From: an uncultured Lachnospiraceae bacterium
GTDB taxonomy: Bacteria > Bacillota > Clostridia > Lachnospirales > Lachnospiraceae
DNA: 64,000 nucleotides
Reading direction: 5' to 3'
Assembly: GCA_949840465.1 (NCBI GenBank)
Contig: CATKXE010000009.1
Span: 1 to 64,000, forward strand
The notes under the pieces were generated by a model. It had not been told where the DNA came from and made no database searches. It worked only from the letters and a program-made list of their open reading frames with translations. Position numbers and translations under genes: made by a program. Positions 1-9,502 of this stretch are shown piece after piece; the stretch's first letter is position 1, and each line of letters begins with the position of its first letter.

Positions 1-866
1 AGCCCCGCCAGCCCCAGGATCTCCCCTTCCCTTACTGTAAAGGAAATATCCTCGAAGATCCCTTTGCGGCACAAATTTCTGGCTTCAAATACGACGTTTC
101 CCGGCTGGATCTCCATCTTGGGATAAATATTCTTAATCTCCCGCCCAACCATCATGGAAATCAATGATTCTGACGTCACGCTTTCGACCTCTACCGTATC
201 AATATGTTTTCCGTCCCGCAATACGGTCACCCTGTCGGCAAGCTCAAAGATTTCTTCCATACGATGCGAAATATAGATGATCGCAGTACCTTGCGCCTTC
301 AGTTTTTCAATCGTGCGGAACAACCCCCTTGTTTCATCATTTGATAACGAGGAAGTGGGCTCGTCCATTACGATCAGTTTAGAATCCATTGATACCGCCT
401 TGATGATCTCTATGACCTGCATCTGTGCGATACTCATTTCGGAAAGCCTGGTTTTCGGATTGATATCAAATTCAAATTCATCAATAATTTCCTGGGCTTT
501 CCTGATCTGCTCCCTGTGGTCAATCATCCCTGCCCGCATAGGTTCACGTCCCAAAAATATATTCTGGGCTGCCGTTAAATTCGTAAGCGCGTTGATCTCC
601 TGATAGATCATCGAGATCCCTGCATGCAGCGCTTCCGCAGGCTTTGAAAAGTTGGCGGGCCTGCCATCAAACCATATTTCCCCCGATGTCGCCTGATACT
701 GGCCCATGATAATCTTCATCAACGTGGATTTTCCCGCGCCGTTTTCTCCGGCCAGCGCATGGACCTCGCCCGGCATGATCGAAAATGAAATATCGTCCAG
801 TGCCTTTACACCGGGAAACACTTTCGAAATATGTTTTATTTCCAGCAATGGGGTTCTGTTATCCAT
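1..866 (-). CDS. Sugar ABC transporter ATP-binding protein (RbsA/MglA type), partial
   Basis: This is the first 288 codons of a double-ATPase subunit of a ribose/galactose-type sugar importer; the rest lies beyond the left edge. It would power uptake at the inner face of the membrane. Visible in the first nucleotide-binding domain are the Walker A motif GENGAGKST, the signature region LSEMSIAQMQ, the Walker B motif LIVMDEPTSSL and the switch histidine in ISHR. The second domain is just beginning at the edge (EILGLAGL). The ATG follows the upstream kinase by 23 bases, so it is probably co-transcribed with the isomerase and kinase and imports their substrate. The sugar itself cannot be read from the sequence. 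Confidence 0.93.
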   Translation of the reverse strand, partial: MDNRTPLLEIKHISKVFPGVKALDDISFSIMPGEVHALAGENGAGKSTLMKIIMGQYQATSGEIWFDGRPANFSKPAEALHAGISMIYQEINALTNLTAAQNIFLGREPMRAGMIDHREQIRKAQEIIDEFEFDINPKTRLSEMSIAQMQVIEIIKAVSMDSKLIVMDEPTSSLSNDETRGLFRTIEKLKAQGTAIIYISHRMEEIFELADRVTVLRDGKHIDTVEVESVTSESLISMMVGREIKNIYPKMEIQPGNVVFEARNLCRKGIFEDISFTVREGEILGLAG

Positions 867-889
867 ATTCAATATCACCCTTTTCTTTT

Positions 890-2386
890 TTAGCGCCCGA
901 TCTGTTTCACATGATCCGACAGTTCCAAAAAGCTTCGGAACTTTTGATCCTGCGCTTTTCTATATACTTCATCAGCCTGATAGCAATCTTTAAAGCAGAC
1001 AAATTGCCCTGCTGCCTGTTCCGGTGAGCCATACCAGCCGAGAGCGGCTGCGCTCAATGCCGCAAGCCCCGTCGCCACTGCCTCATTTTTCTCTATCGTA
1101 TGGACCGGGATGCCCCAGATATCCGCCTTGATCTGGGACCAGCATCTGGAATAGGAGCCTCCGCCTATCGTACATGCCGTATGAAACTCCATTCCACATT
1201 GACGCATGATTTCAAGGTTTTTTTTCAGTTCAAAGCAAAGGCCTTCCATACAGGCTTTATAGATCTCTTCTTTCGTTGTGGAAAGACGGAGTCCATATAC
1301 GGCGCCGCAGGCCCCGGAATCATAGTCCGGAGTCCCCGTTCCGCTAAAATACGGCAATAATAGTAGTTTCCCTGGTTTTCGGTCAATATGTGCATTCATA
1401 TAATCATATGGACCGGCATAGGGTTTAAAAAACGCTTTATCATCGGGAAGAAAGGTCCGCCGGAACCATTTTAAAAGGGATCCTCCCGTAACGCTGACTC
1501 CCATAATCACATACTTCCCCTGTACAACATGCGGCTCAACAGAATATCCATTTTCCATTAACCGCCGCGCAATGCCAAGCTCTTCCACCACTGTCGTGAT
1601 ACACTCAATAGTTCCCCCGGCATTGACAATCTGCCCCGGCGCAAAACACGCTGCCCCCAGTGTCCCGCAAGGCTGGTCATGGCCTCCAATCACCACCTTT
1701 GCCCCTTGATCTATATGAAGTTCCCGTGCCATTTCCTCCGATACTTCCCCGGCCAATGTCCCTGCCAGAACCGCCTTTGGCAGGACGTCAGGATCCAATC
1801 CTGTAAGTGCGGTAATTTCCCTGCTCCAGCATAGGTCATGGATATCAAACATCATACTGCGGGCAGCCAGGGAATAATCCGTCATATGGGCTTTACAAAG
1901 CCGAAAAACGATAAAATCCGCAAAAAAAGTAATTTTTTTAATTTTTGCATATACCTCCGGCTGATGTTTCCGAATCCAAAGCAATTTCCAAAGCGTATGG
2001 AGATGGCTTACCGGCTGTCCTGTCGTGTTCGAAATCGCCTCCCTCATTTTGGGATCCGCAATCTCGCCCATCTCTTCGGCTCCCCGGCTGTCATTGTACA
2101 AAATGCTGTTTCCAAGTACGTTTCCTTCGCTGTCCAGTAAAACCGCCGCCTCGCCCAAAGAGGATACGCTGACCGCGGACACCCGGATATCCGCGCCGCA
2201 TACTTTTCTGACGGATTCGGAAACCTTCTCCCATACAATCTCTGCGTCCAATTCACTTTTTCCATGTTCGTCAATATAGGTAGGATATTCGTTATATGCT
2301 TTTGCCACCTCTGCCCCTTTAAAATCAAAGGCAATGACTTTACAGCCTGTCGTACCCACATCGATTGAAAGAACCGTCTCTGTCAT
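890..2386 (-). CDS. FGGY-family carbohydrate kinase
   Basis: A 498-residue sugar kinase of the FGGY family, which phosphorylates ketoses or polyols with ATP in the cytoplasm. The N-terminal phosphate-binding loop DVGTTGCK, the central NDSRG segment, the GGHDQP motif of the substrate/ATP cleft and the C-terminal IGGGS adenosine motif are all present, and the length is normal. It lacks the GQMHG motif of typical xylulokinases and has SSLGEA at that place, so its substrate probably differs from that of the kinase at 5133-6626. It begins two bases after the isomerase stop, indicating translational coupling, and is followed by the ABC ATPase. Confidence 0.9.
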   Translation of the reverse strand: MTETVLSIDVGTTGCKVIAFDFKGAEVAKAYNEYPTYIDEHGKSELDAEIVWEKVSESVRKVCGADIRVSAVSVSSLGEAAVLLDSEGNVLGNSILYNDSRGAEEMGEIADPKMREAISNTTGQPVSHLHTLWKLLWIRKHQPEVYAKIKKITFFADFIVFRLCKAHMTDYSLAARSMMFDIHDLCWSREITALTGLDPDVLPKAVLAGTLAGEVSEEMARELHIDQGAKVVIGGHDQPCGTLGAACFAPGQIVNAGGTIECITTVVEELGIARRLMENGYSVEPHVVQGKYVIMGVSVTGGSLLKWFRRTFLPDDKAFFKPYAGPYDYMNAHIDRKPGKLLLLPYFSGTGTPDYDSGACGAVYGLRLSTTKEEIYKACMEGLCFELKKNLEIMRQCGMEFHTACTIGGGSYSRCWSQIKADIWGIPVHTIEKNEAVATGLAALSAAALGWYGSPEQAAGQFVCFKDCYQADEVYRKAQDQKFRSFLELSDHVKQIGR

Positions 2387-2388
2387 GG

Positions 2389-3816
2389 CTAATTCCCCAT
2401 CAGATAGGTCTCGATCTCTTCTTTGGACGGTCCCATTGCATCGACGCCTATACCGATATATTTTGCCGCCTCATACAACGCCGCCGATATCCTTCCGTAA
2501 ACCACTGCCGCATGATGACAGTATATTCCATTGGCAATGGTGTATTCAATTTTGGGCCAGTTTTCAAATTCCGCATACAGATAGGTGCCCCGCGTATATG
2601 GCCCCTCAATCGTCTTTCCTTCCGCGGTCAGGATGCTGTAATTCCCCGTCCCCCCATCAAAACGAACCAATGTAATATCGCCGTCACGCATGAGGAACTC
2701 ACCGCACCCCGGGCATCCGTCATTAAAATTATAATGATCCGGACTCAGGCTGGCCGGCGCCCCTTCTTTCTTTTCTGCCATCGGGAATGGCCCGCAATGC
2801 CATATTAATTCTGCATTGTCATTTTCAGGATGGCGGATCGTGATATCCGGGAATAAGGCGCTGCTCTCTCCTAACGTAGCCGCTGCCGCCATGACCGCGG
2901 ATATGGCGCCGTGGATATCTGTTTCGCAGGTGACCGGAATCCCTTCGCTGGAGACCATGCCCATAGCAGCACACGGACTGATTCCCAGACGGGCCTCCAC
3001 CTCATGCCAGCAATGCATCGCTACGGCAGCGCACCCCTCGCGGACAGCAAAATTTTTGACCGCATGTTTCAAAGCAATCATTTTAAGAAGCTTTTCATGT
3101 TCGATCCCGTCGCATGATACCAGTTCCTGATAATCTGCAAGCTCTTTCTCTAACGATCCCCGTTCGCTTTCGAGCATGTTCAGTACCTCGTCCGTAATAT
3201 TAATCAGAGAACATGGGATAATCTGAATTCCAAAACGTTCCAAAAGCTCTGTCTCGTTCACCATGATGCTCATAAATGTTTTCGGCCTCGTATCTATCTG
3301 GCCGATTCGCAGGCCGCGGAATTTTTTTACTACATTGGCGGCGCGGATGAAATTTTCAAATCCATTACGGAAGGTGCCGCTTTCGAGAGTACTGCTTACA
3401 ATATAGGTAAATGGTATATTAAATCTTTTGAGGCATTTGCTGGTGGCCAAAGCCCCGCACTGCGAATCCCTCTTTCTCCATCCGTCTTCCCGGGGGTAGT
3501 CGTCGCGGGGACCCCACAGCAGAAGCGGTTTATTTAACTCTTTTACGATCCTGCAGACTGACATCTCCGCGCCAAAAGCGCAGACTACGTTAAAAACAGC
3601 ATCTACTTCCTGTTCACGGAAATACTTCGTTACGCGTTCCACATCTTCTTCATGATAATAGATTTTGTCCTCATTAAGCCAGTCAATGTCTACCAGATCC
3701 ACCAGCTCACTGTTTTGGAGCTTTTCCCGGACTTGTCCGGCAATACGCTTCGCATCCTCAAAGTCAAATACTTCTCCAAATGTAGGCAGATACCCTAATC
3801 TGATTTTTTCCTTCAT
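2389..3816 (-). CDS. L-fucose/L-arabinose isomerase family protein
   Basis: A 475-residue protein resembling the fucose/arabinose isomerase fold, which interconverts aldoses and ketoses using a divalent metal. The N-terminal Rossmann-like part has the AVFNVVCAFGAE region. The central part carries the conserved CAAVAMHCWHE segment and the ACETDI-like stretch (VTCETDIHGA) seen in this family, and the C-terminal part has HHAAV. It is the first gene of a unit with an FGGY kinase and an ABC transporter, and the duplicated operator at 3870-3941 lies just upstream. A role as the first step (aldose to ketose) of a pentose or 6-deoxyhexose pathway is inferred. The family call rests on memory of motifs, not on an alignment. 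Confidence 0.8.
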   Translation of the reverse strand: MKEKIRLGYLPTFGEVFDFEDAKRIAGQVREKLQNSELVDLVDIDWLNEDKIYYHEEDVERVTKYFREQEVDAVFNVVCAFGAEMSVCRIVKELNKPLLLWGPRDDYPREDGWRKRDSQCGALATSKCLKRFNIPFTYIVSSTLESGTFRNGFENFIRAANVVKKFRGLRIGQIDTRPKTFMSIMVNETELLERFGIQIIPCSLINITDEVLNMLESERGSLEKELADYQELVSCDGIEHEKLLKMIALKHAVKNFAVREGCAAVAMHCWHEVEARLGISPCAAMGMVSSEGIPVTCETDIHGAISAVMAAAATLGESSALFPDITIRHPENDNAELIWHCGPFPMAEKKEGAPASLSPDHYNFNDGCPGCGEFLMRDGDITLVRFDGGTGNYSILTAEGKTIEGPYTRGTYLYAEFENWPKIEYTIANGIYCHHAAVVYGRISAALYEAAKYIGIGVDAMGPSKEEIETYLMGN

Positions 3817-3869
3817 ATAAACTCTCCTTTATATGTCATTTCATTTCTGTCCTTCTCATGCCATACCTG

Positions 3870-3941
3870 CTTATAGAAAACGTTTTCATTTTTGCCTAAA
3901 AAATATATCCTTATAGAAAACGTTTTCATTTTTGCCTAAAA
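3870..3941 (-). promoter_or_regulatory. Tandem duplicated operator/promoter region
   Basis: Two exact 32-bp direct repeats (3870-3901 and 3910-3941) lie upstream of the isomerase gene. Each holds the perfect palindrome GAAAACGTTTTC (3876-3887 and 3916-3927), with centres 40 bp apart. On the minus strand each repeat also reads TTAGGC, 18 bases, TATAAG, so a weak promoter core with the palindrome in its spacer may have been duplicated as a unit. The palindrome fits LacI-family operators and, read on the minus strand as ATGAAAACGTTTTCT, also the CcpA cre consensus. Confidence 0.75.
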
Positions 3942-4006
3942 TAATAAATCCCCTTTCCAATCATCATTTTCTCTACTTTTACTTGCCTGCCTATGTCCGC
4001 CTGCTT

Positions 4007-5062
4007 CTACAGGCTCAATTCATTTTCTTTGCTGTCCAGATAGCATTGAAAATTAGAACGAAGGACAATATGAGGCGTAACCTTCATATCTCTGCGCGTC
4101 CTTTTCCTCCTGCTGACCAGATCATACAATAATTTCACCGCAAGCCTTCCCTGCATAATCGTATTTTGGAAAATTGCTGCCGAAACGATACCGCTGTCCA
4201 CATAAGCCCCCAGAGACGGCTGGATATCCGTAATCACGAGTTTCATCTGCCGCTCGAATCCGAACTCTGCAATGCATTTACAGACCTGCTCCGAATTCAC
4301 GGTCCCGACATAAATCCCGTTTATCCGGGGATGCTTTTCCAGGATTTCCTTTGTAATCTTATATGCGTTTTCCGGAAGATCCTGGGTTTCATAGATCGAG
4401 ACTTTTCTTTTATTATTCCCATGAAACTCCTCTATAAAACCGCAGACTTTTTCTACATGGTCCGGAATCCCCTGACTTCCGATCAATATGCCTACTTCCG
4501 CATCATTACTGACAATCTCCCTCATATATTCTCCCGCAAGCCTTCCTGCAAGATAGGAATCTACGCGGACACACACGCTGGACTGATCATCAAAGATTGC
4601 ATTGCCCACTTCTGCAAAAGGGATTTTTTTATTATGTAGCAATTCAGACACCCGGCTATAATCATTCGCAACTCCGGTACAGATAATCACCGCATTGACT
4701 CCGGAATCTATCATCTCTAAAAAAACCTGCAGCAATTCCTCATTTGATAACCCTTCTTCACATTCTACTGTGATACTGGTAACGTTAAAATCAATCAATC
4801 TCTCCAGCTCACGCATAATGCCGCAATGGATCTGCCCATAAAACTGAGACCATTCCTGGGGCTTGACCACACCGATTACAATCTTTTTACGCGATAGGCT
4901 CTGTGCAACCGAATTGATTTTATATCCCATATTGATTGCCGTCTCACGGATGTATTCCTGAGTATTATCTTTGACTCCGCCCCTTTTTGAAAGCGCCCTG
5001 CTTACTGTTGCAATAGAGAATCCAGTCTCGCTTGCTATGTCTTTAATCGTTACTCTCTGCAT
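4007..5062 (-). CDS. LacI-family transcriptional regulator
   Basis: A 351-residue LacI/GalR repressor. The N-terminal helix-turn-helix (VTIKDIASETGFSIATVSRA, residues 4-23) is followed by the hinge helix region NSVAQSLS and a periplasmic-binding-protein-like effector domain. The frame stays open upstream to 5335, but that part only mirrors the kinase gene. I chose ATG at 5062 because GGAG stands seven bases before it and because LacI proteins start just before the VTIKDIA motif; ATG at 5074 is the alternative. It lies 70 bases behind the kinase gene in the same direction. The three GAAAACGTTTTC palindromes around its neighbours are its likely operators, though CcpA is not excluded. Confidence 0.92.
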   Translation of the reverse strand: MQRVTIKDIASETGFSIATVSRALSKRGGVKDNTQEYIRETAINMGYKINSVAQSLSRKKIVIGVVKPQEWSQFYGQIHCGIMRELERLIDFNVTSITVECEEGLSNEELLQVFLEMIDSGVNAVIICTGVANDYSRVSELLHNKKIPFAEVGNAIFDDQSSVCVRVDSYLAGRLAGEYMREIVSNDAEVGILIGSQGIPDHVEKVCGFIEEFHGNNKRKVSIYETQDLPENAYKITKEILEKHPRINGIYVGTVNSEQVCKCIAEFGFERQMKLVITDIQPSLGAYVDSGIVSAAIFQNTIMQGRLAVKLLYDLVSRRKRTRRDMKVTPHIVLRSNFQCYLDSKENELSL

Positions 5063-5132
5063 TCGCTTCTCCATTTTCCCTGTAATGTCCTGCCATAGTA
5101 AAATGTATTTGTAATCATAGGATATTTTGGAA

Positions 5133-6626
5133 TCACACTGCCCTGCATCCATTTTCTCCTGCATTAATATAAGAAAGAGCCTGATAGGCGCGCAGATACT
5201 TTTTATACTTTTCGTCATAATACCTGCTTTTGTCCGGCCTTGGGTAAAATATTTCTCTCTCTTTCTCTTTTCTCTCCTGTTCTTTTCGGAACGATCCCGT
5301 GTCCCCCGCCCCTTTCGCTGCCAGCATCGCCGCACCGTATACAGCGCCTGTCGTTCCTTTCAGCCGCACGATCGCCGCATGCAGTACATCGGCCATCATC
5401 TGCATCCAGAACGTGTTCTTTGCACCACCTCCGACCACTCCAATCTGAAGCCCTTCCGGCCGTCTGCCTCCCATTTTTTCATACAGTTCACGAAACGCAA
5501 AGCAAATCCCTTCCAAAACCGCAATCGACATATCTGCACGGGTCGTATCCATCCCGATGCCCACAAAAGCCCCTCGAAGCGCGGCGTCGCCGTACAAAGT
5601 CTTTTCACCGTTCAAATGCGGATAAAAGAGCAATTCATTTTCGTGCATCCGCTCTTTTGCCCTATCCGGGCTTTCAACAGACTTCGCATCTAAGATCTTT
5701 TTTTCCCACCATTCTACGGAACTCCCGGAGGACTGGACCGCCCCCTGTACGAGCCATTTGAATCGGCGCCCATCCTCTGAAAATAAAATATTCTTTCCTT
5801 TTCGCAAAATGTCCGGTTCCTCTTGCTCCAATATCAAAACGCCGGATGTTCCCAACGATATCACCGGTTTCCCTCCCCAAAAAGGGCTTGCCGCAAATGC
5901 TGCCGCTGCATTATCGCCGGTTCCTCTTACTACCAGAGTTTCACTGGAAAGCCCTGTCTCCTCTGCAATTTCCGGAATCAGGTTTCCGGCGGCACATGCG
6001 CTTCCCATAATTGCCGGGAAGATTTGGGGAGACAATCCCAATATACGCCGCATGTCCTCAGACCATATCCTTTGTTTCAGGTCAAACAGTGACGAGGTGG
6101 ATGCTTCGCAGTAGTCTGTACCATATTCACCTGTCAAACGAAATACCAGATAATCCGGCCCGATCAAAAAATGCTCCATACATTGAAACTGCTCTGCCTC
6201 ATGCCGGCGCAGCCAGTAAAGATTCGCCGCCGGGCTGCCTGTAGAGATGATATCAGAAATACAGGCAATCTGCCTGTTCTCCGCAATCTTTTCCTTCAGC
6301 ATCCAAACTTCTTTACTCGTCCTGGTATCATTCCAGAGAATGGCCGGCCGGATAATCTTTCCATCTTTATCCAAAAAAACGGTGCTATGCATCTGTCCGG
6401 TAATCCCGATGGCCCGTATCGATTTCTTATCTGTCCCTTTCAAAAGGACGCGCAGGCCTGTCATTGTCTTCTCGAACCACAACCTGGGGTCTGCCTCTCT
6501 CCATCCCTTTTGCGGGCAACTGACCGCATAGCGTTCCTCATGCTGCCTGAGGATCCTTCCTCCACTGTCCATAATCAGCAGCTTTACCGACGAAGTACCC
6601 ATATCAATGCCCACATAATCCTGCAT
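5133..6626 (-). CDS. Xylulokinase-like FGGY kinase
   Basis: A 497-residue FGGY kinase close to xylulokinases. It shows DMGTSSVK at the N-terminus, the xylulokinase-type substrate motif GITGQMHS with ILWNDTR, the RGTGDNAAAA segment at the mid-cleft, and GGGAKN for the adenosine loop. It would phosphorylate a ketose in the cytoplasm before cleavage by the class II aldolase encoded just upstream (41 bases away). With the LacI regulator downstream it forms an aldolase-kinase-regulator unit. The true substrate (xylulose, ribulose or a ketohexose) cannot be decided here. Confidence 0.92.
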   Translation of the reverse strand: MQDYVGIDMGTSSVKLLIMDSGGRILRQHEERYAVSCPQKGWREADPRLWFEKTMTGLRVLLKGTDKKSIRAIGITGQMHSTVFLDKDGKIIRPAILWNDTRTSKEVWMLKEKIAENRQIACISDIISTGSPAANLYWLRRHEAEQFQCMEHFLIGPDYLVFRLTGEYGTDYCEASTSSLFDLKQRIWSEDMRRILGLSPQIFPAIMGSACAAGNLIPEIAEETGLSSETLVVRGTGDNAAAAFAASPFWGGKPVISLGTSGVLILEQEEPDILRKGKNILFSEDGRRFKWLVQGAVQSSGSSVEWWEKKILDAKSVESPDRAKERMHENELLFYPHLNGEKTLYGDAALRGAFVGIGMDTTRADMSIAVLEGICFAFRELYEKMGGRRPEGLQIGVVGGGAKNTFWMQMMADVLHAAIVRLKGTTGAVYGAAMLAAKGAGDTGSFRKEQERKEKEREIFYPRPDKSRYYDEKYKKYLRAYQALSYINAGENGCRAV

Positions 6627-6667
6627 TTGTATACCTCTATTCCCAAATAATCTTTCATCTTATCCCA

Positions 6668-7513
6668 CTATGCTGATACCTGGCAATTTACCATTTTTAC
6701 TAATTCCGCTGTTTTTGCCCGGACATTTTCCACAGCCTGCAGACTTAACGAGATCACATCATGTGCATTGTGATCCTTCTCATATGCCTCGCCAAAACTT
6801 CGGATCATTTCTTTACGCAGATCAGAGCCATAATTAATCTTTAATACACCGTATTGCCGAACCGCGCGGATCATCTCTGCCGGTATCCCCGAACCGCCGT
6901 GCAGGACAAGCGGAACCTCTGCTATTTCGGAAATCTGTTTTAACAGCGGCAGGTCTATGTCGGGCTGTATACTCAATCCGTGTACATTCCCCACAGAAAC
7001 CGCCAGCAGGTCGCATCCCGAACGCCTGACAAACTCTTCAACAAGTTCCGGATCTGTCTTTGCATCGCTTTCGTGCAGGATGTCCTCCTCTTTTCCCCGA
7101 AGCGCTCCCAGTTCTGCTTCTACCGGAATCCCATAAAAATGGCAATATTCAACTGCCTTTCGTACCTCTGCAATATTCTCCTCATATGCAAGGTGGGAAG
7201 CATCGATCATCACGGATGTAAATCCCGCTTCCAAACAGGCTTTTACATGGTCAAAACTTTTCCCATGGTCTAAATGCAGCGCAACAGGTATATCATAAGA
7301 ACGGACTGCATCTGCTGCAAGTTCAGCGATCATCTTCGGATTCGACAGCCGCAGATTGTTCGATGATATCTGAATATAACCAGGAAGCCCTGCGTCTGAG
7401 AGCCCCTGCGCAATCGCATAGGTCATCTCCATGTCTGTTGTATTAAACGCAGGAAGTATATACCCTTTTTGCTTTGCATACTGCATCAGGTCAAAGCCAT
7501 TTACCAGTTTCAT
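6668..7513 (-). CDS. Class II fructose/tagatose-bisphosphate-type aldolase
   Basis: A 281-residue zinc-dependent aldolase of the FbaA/GatY/KbaY family that cleaves a ketose phosphate to dihydroxyacetone phosphate and an aldehyde. Zinc and catalytic residues are seen in ALHLDHG (His80, Asp82, His83), VEAELG, GNVHG and LHGGSG. The reading frame extends to 7558, but ATG at 7513 has the strong ribosome site GGGGTG at the right distance and gives the usual family length. It is the first gene of the unit with the FGGY kinase and the LacI regulator, behind a consensus promoter and a copy of the palindromic operator. The most likely role is the cleavage step after the kinase. Confidence 0.92.
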   Translation of the reverse strand: MKLVNGFDLMQYAKQKGYILPAFNTTDMEMTYAIAQGLSDAGLPGYIQISSNNLRLSNPKMIAELAADAVRSYDIPVALHLDHGKSFDHVKACLEAGFTSVMIDASHLAYEENIAEVRKAVEYCHFYGIPVEAELGALRGKEEDILHESDAKTDPELVEEFVRRSGCDLLAVSVGNVHGLSIQPDIDLPLLKQISEIAEVPLVLHGGSGIPAEMIRAVRQYGVLKINYGSDLRKEMIRSFGEAYEKDHNAHDVISLSLQAVENVRAKTAELVKMVNCQVSA

Positions 7514-7575
7514 CTTTTCACCCCTTCCTTCATTAGTAAAGGGGATAAAATCATTCATTATTTTAGGCTGATTTT

Positions 7576-7605
7576 AATATATCATACCTTTGTCCTGATT
7601 GTCAA
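7576..7605 (-). promoter_or_regulatory. Sigma-A promoter of the aldolase unit
   Basis: On the minus strand TTGACA (7600-7605) and TATATT (7576-7581) are separated by 18 bases. It lies 62 bases before the aldolase ATG and directly downstream of the operator at 7615-7626. Confidence 0.75.
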
Positions 7606-7614
7606 TCCATTTTT

Positions 7615-7626
7615 GAAAACGTTTTC
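7615..7626. promoter_or_regulatory. Third copy of the GAAAACGTTTTC operator
   Basis: A perfect 12-bp palindrome identical to those at 3876 and 3916, here embedded in TGAAAACGTTTTCA, which is also a full match to the cre consensus. Its centre is about 50 bases before the predicted aldolase transcription start, so binding here could activate as well as repress. Confidence 0.7.
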
Positions 7627-7637
7627 ATTTTTACTTT

Positions 7638-9098
7638 TTACTCCATATATACCGCCGTCTGCGCCGGCCCGTCGAGCAACCTCCCCCGATAATCAAACCG
7701 GGAGCCGTGGCAGGGGCAGTCCCAGCTTTTCTCGTCCGGATTCCACACAAGCTGGCATCCCATATGGGGGCACTTCACTGTGACCGCGAAGATCTGCCCG
7801 TCCTCCGCTTTATAGATTCCTGCTTTTTCCCCGTGGTATTCCACCACCCCGCCGTGCCCCGGCTGAATCTGCCTTAACGTTTCTTTGGGAGGGACAAATT
7901 TTTGTTTCAGCAAATTGACTGCGGAATAGGCTCCTTCCGTAAGAAATGTCTTAGCTGACGCCGCCGCATGGAGCCGCCGCGGTGAAAATACTTCCGCGCT
8001 GGTGTTTTCACGCCCGCAGATCTGGTCTGTAAGCAGGACTGCCGCGGCCATGGAAGAGGTCATCCCCCATTTTCCAAATCCGGTCGCCACAAACCAGTCC
8101 TCTGTCTTTCTCCCAAACTGCCCGATATAGGGAATCCCGTCCAGAGTCATGCAGTCCTGGGCTGACCAGGGAATGACATTTTCATCTTTTTTCCAGCACG
8201 TTTGGGGCCAGAATTTTTCTGCCTGGCGGAGCAGATATTCGTACTGCCCTCCCATGGGGTTTTCCCCGGTCCTGTGGTTCCCTCCCCCCAGCAGCAGCAT
8301 TTCCCCCGCGGGACGGAAGGATAATCCGTCGGGATCGATCCCCAGATACATTCCATGGATGGTCTGCGCGTTGTTTAATGCCAGCACATAGCTCCTCTCC
8401 TGATGCATCCGTAAGAAATAATATCCCGGCTGATTTACAAAGGGGTAATGGCAGGCAAATACGATTTTTTCTGCTTCCACCGTCCCCCGGCTGGTGGTCA
8501 GAAGATGCGGTTTGACCTGAAGGACCTTCGTCTTTTCATAAATCTGAAGATTTTCCGCCATGGCCTGCAAAAATTTCAGCGGATGGAAACAGGCCTGCCC
8601 ATAGAAGTACAGCGCCTCTTCTACTGCAAAAGGAAGCTCCGTCTCCCGTTTCAGCTCTACCGGGAGCCCCAGTTCTTTTGCGGCATAGTACTCATCCCGC
8701 AGCGCCTTCCCGTTTTCCTTCGTATACAGGCAGGCCGGACACTCCTCCCATTCACAGTCTATGTGGTATTTTTCAATTAAAATCTTGTATCGCTCAATGG
8801 CTTCCTGATTGATCCTGGCATACTGCCCCGCCTGTTTTTTCCCTGCATATTTCATCAGCTTCTGATAGATCGGGCCATGCTGCGACGTTACTTTTGCGGT
8901 CGTATGCCCGGTCTGCCCGCTTCCGATCCGGTTTGCCTCCAGAACCACGCACTGACGTCCGCTCTGTTCCAGAAAATGCGCCGTTAAAATTCCTGCCAGC
9001 CCTCCGCCGATCACCGCCACATCCGTGCTGAGATTTCCCGGAAGCTCCGGCCTCGCCGGGATCACCGTGGACTGCTGCCAGACAGATTCTCTTTTCAT
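7638..9098 (-). CDS. FAD-dependent oxidoreductase with C-terminal Rieske domain
   Basis: A 486-residue two-domain redox protein. The N-terminal DAO-type flavin domain has the dinucleotide-binding motif VIGGGLAGI near residues 29-37 and VVLEA. The C-terminal Rieske iron-sulfur domain carries CPHMGC (residues 443-448) and CPCHG (461-465), the Cys-His ligand pairs for a 2Fe-2S cluster. The frame runs up to 9233, but ATG at 9098 follows GGAGAGGTGG and begins the conserved part. Proteins of this layout are common in Firmicutes; their substrate is generally unknown. It stands alone, with its 3' end close to the aldolase operator. Confidence 0.9.
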   Translation of the reverse strand: MKRESVWQQSTVIPARPELPGNLSTDVAVIGGGLAGILTAHFLEQSGRQCVVLEANRIGSGQTGHTTAKVTSQHGPIYQKLMKYAGKKQAGQYARINQEAIERYKILIEKYHIDCEWEECPACLYTKENGKALRDEYYAAKELGLPVELKRETELPFAVEEALYFYGQACFHPLKFLQAMAENLQIYEKTKVLQVKPHLLTTSRGTVEAEKIVFACHYPFVNQPGYYFLRMHQERSYVLALNNAQTIHGMYLGIDPDGLSFRPAGEMLLLGGGNHRTGENPMGGQYEYLLRQAEKFWPQTCWKKDENVIPWSAQDCMTLDGIPYIGQFGRKTEDWFVATGFGKWGMTSSMAAAVLLTDQICGRENTSAEVFSPRRLHAAASAKTFLTEGAYSAVNLLKQKFVPPKETLRQIQPGHGGVVEYHGEKAGIYKAEDGQIFAVTVKCPHMGCQLVWNPDEKSWDCPCHGSRFDYRGRLLDGPAQTAVYME

Positions 9099-9439
9099 GC
9101 TGTTCCACCTCTCCTGTGCGCCCGGCATCTGCCGGTCTGATTCAGGACTGCCAGCATTCACGCCTTGCGGCAATCGCCAAAGGGATCTACAGGCATGTAC
9201 ATCTAATGCCTTCCTTCGCGTGAATCCTTTCATCTGACAGTCTCTTTACATTATCATGCACGGATTTCGGGGAAATATGTCTCTTTTGAAAAAATCTCCT
9301 TTCAGGTTGTTTCTATTGTTTACATCCTGAATTTTATCGTAATGTGTCCACATACGAATTTTTTTTCGTTCCCTGATATTCAATATCATTAAAAACTGTT
9401 GGCTCATTATACACCTGATATACTAAACGACGCCCAATA

Positions 9440-9468
9440 TTGATTCTTCTTGAATAATGTACTATAAT
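9440..9468 (+). promoter_or_regulatory. Sigma-A promoter of the HD-domain gene
   Basis: TTGATT (9440-9445), a 17-base spacer and a perfect TATAAT (9463-9468) lie 34 bases before the HD gene. The 404-base divergent gap 9099-9502 otherwise holds only AT-rich DNA; I see no clear promoter for the minus-strand oxidoreductase in it. Confidence 0.8.
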
Positions 9469-9502
9469 CGGGAGGACATTTCAATCTAAGGAGACAAGCG
9501 CC

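Noticed and set aside
3870..3941. CRISPR-like repeats
   Set aside because: Only two repeat units 40 bp apart with an 8-bp gap, each centred on a palindromic operator, and no cas genes.
5063..5335. N-terminal extension of the LacI regulator
   Set aside because: The open frame continues upstream, but the added residues are Arg/Lys-rich antisense-like sequence over the kinase 3' end, and LacI proteins begin at the helix-turn-helix.
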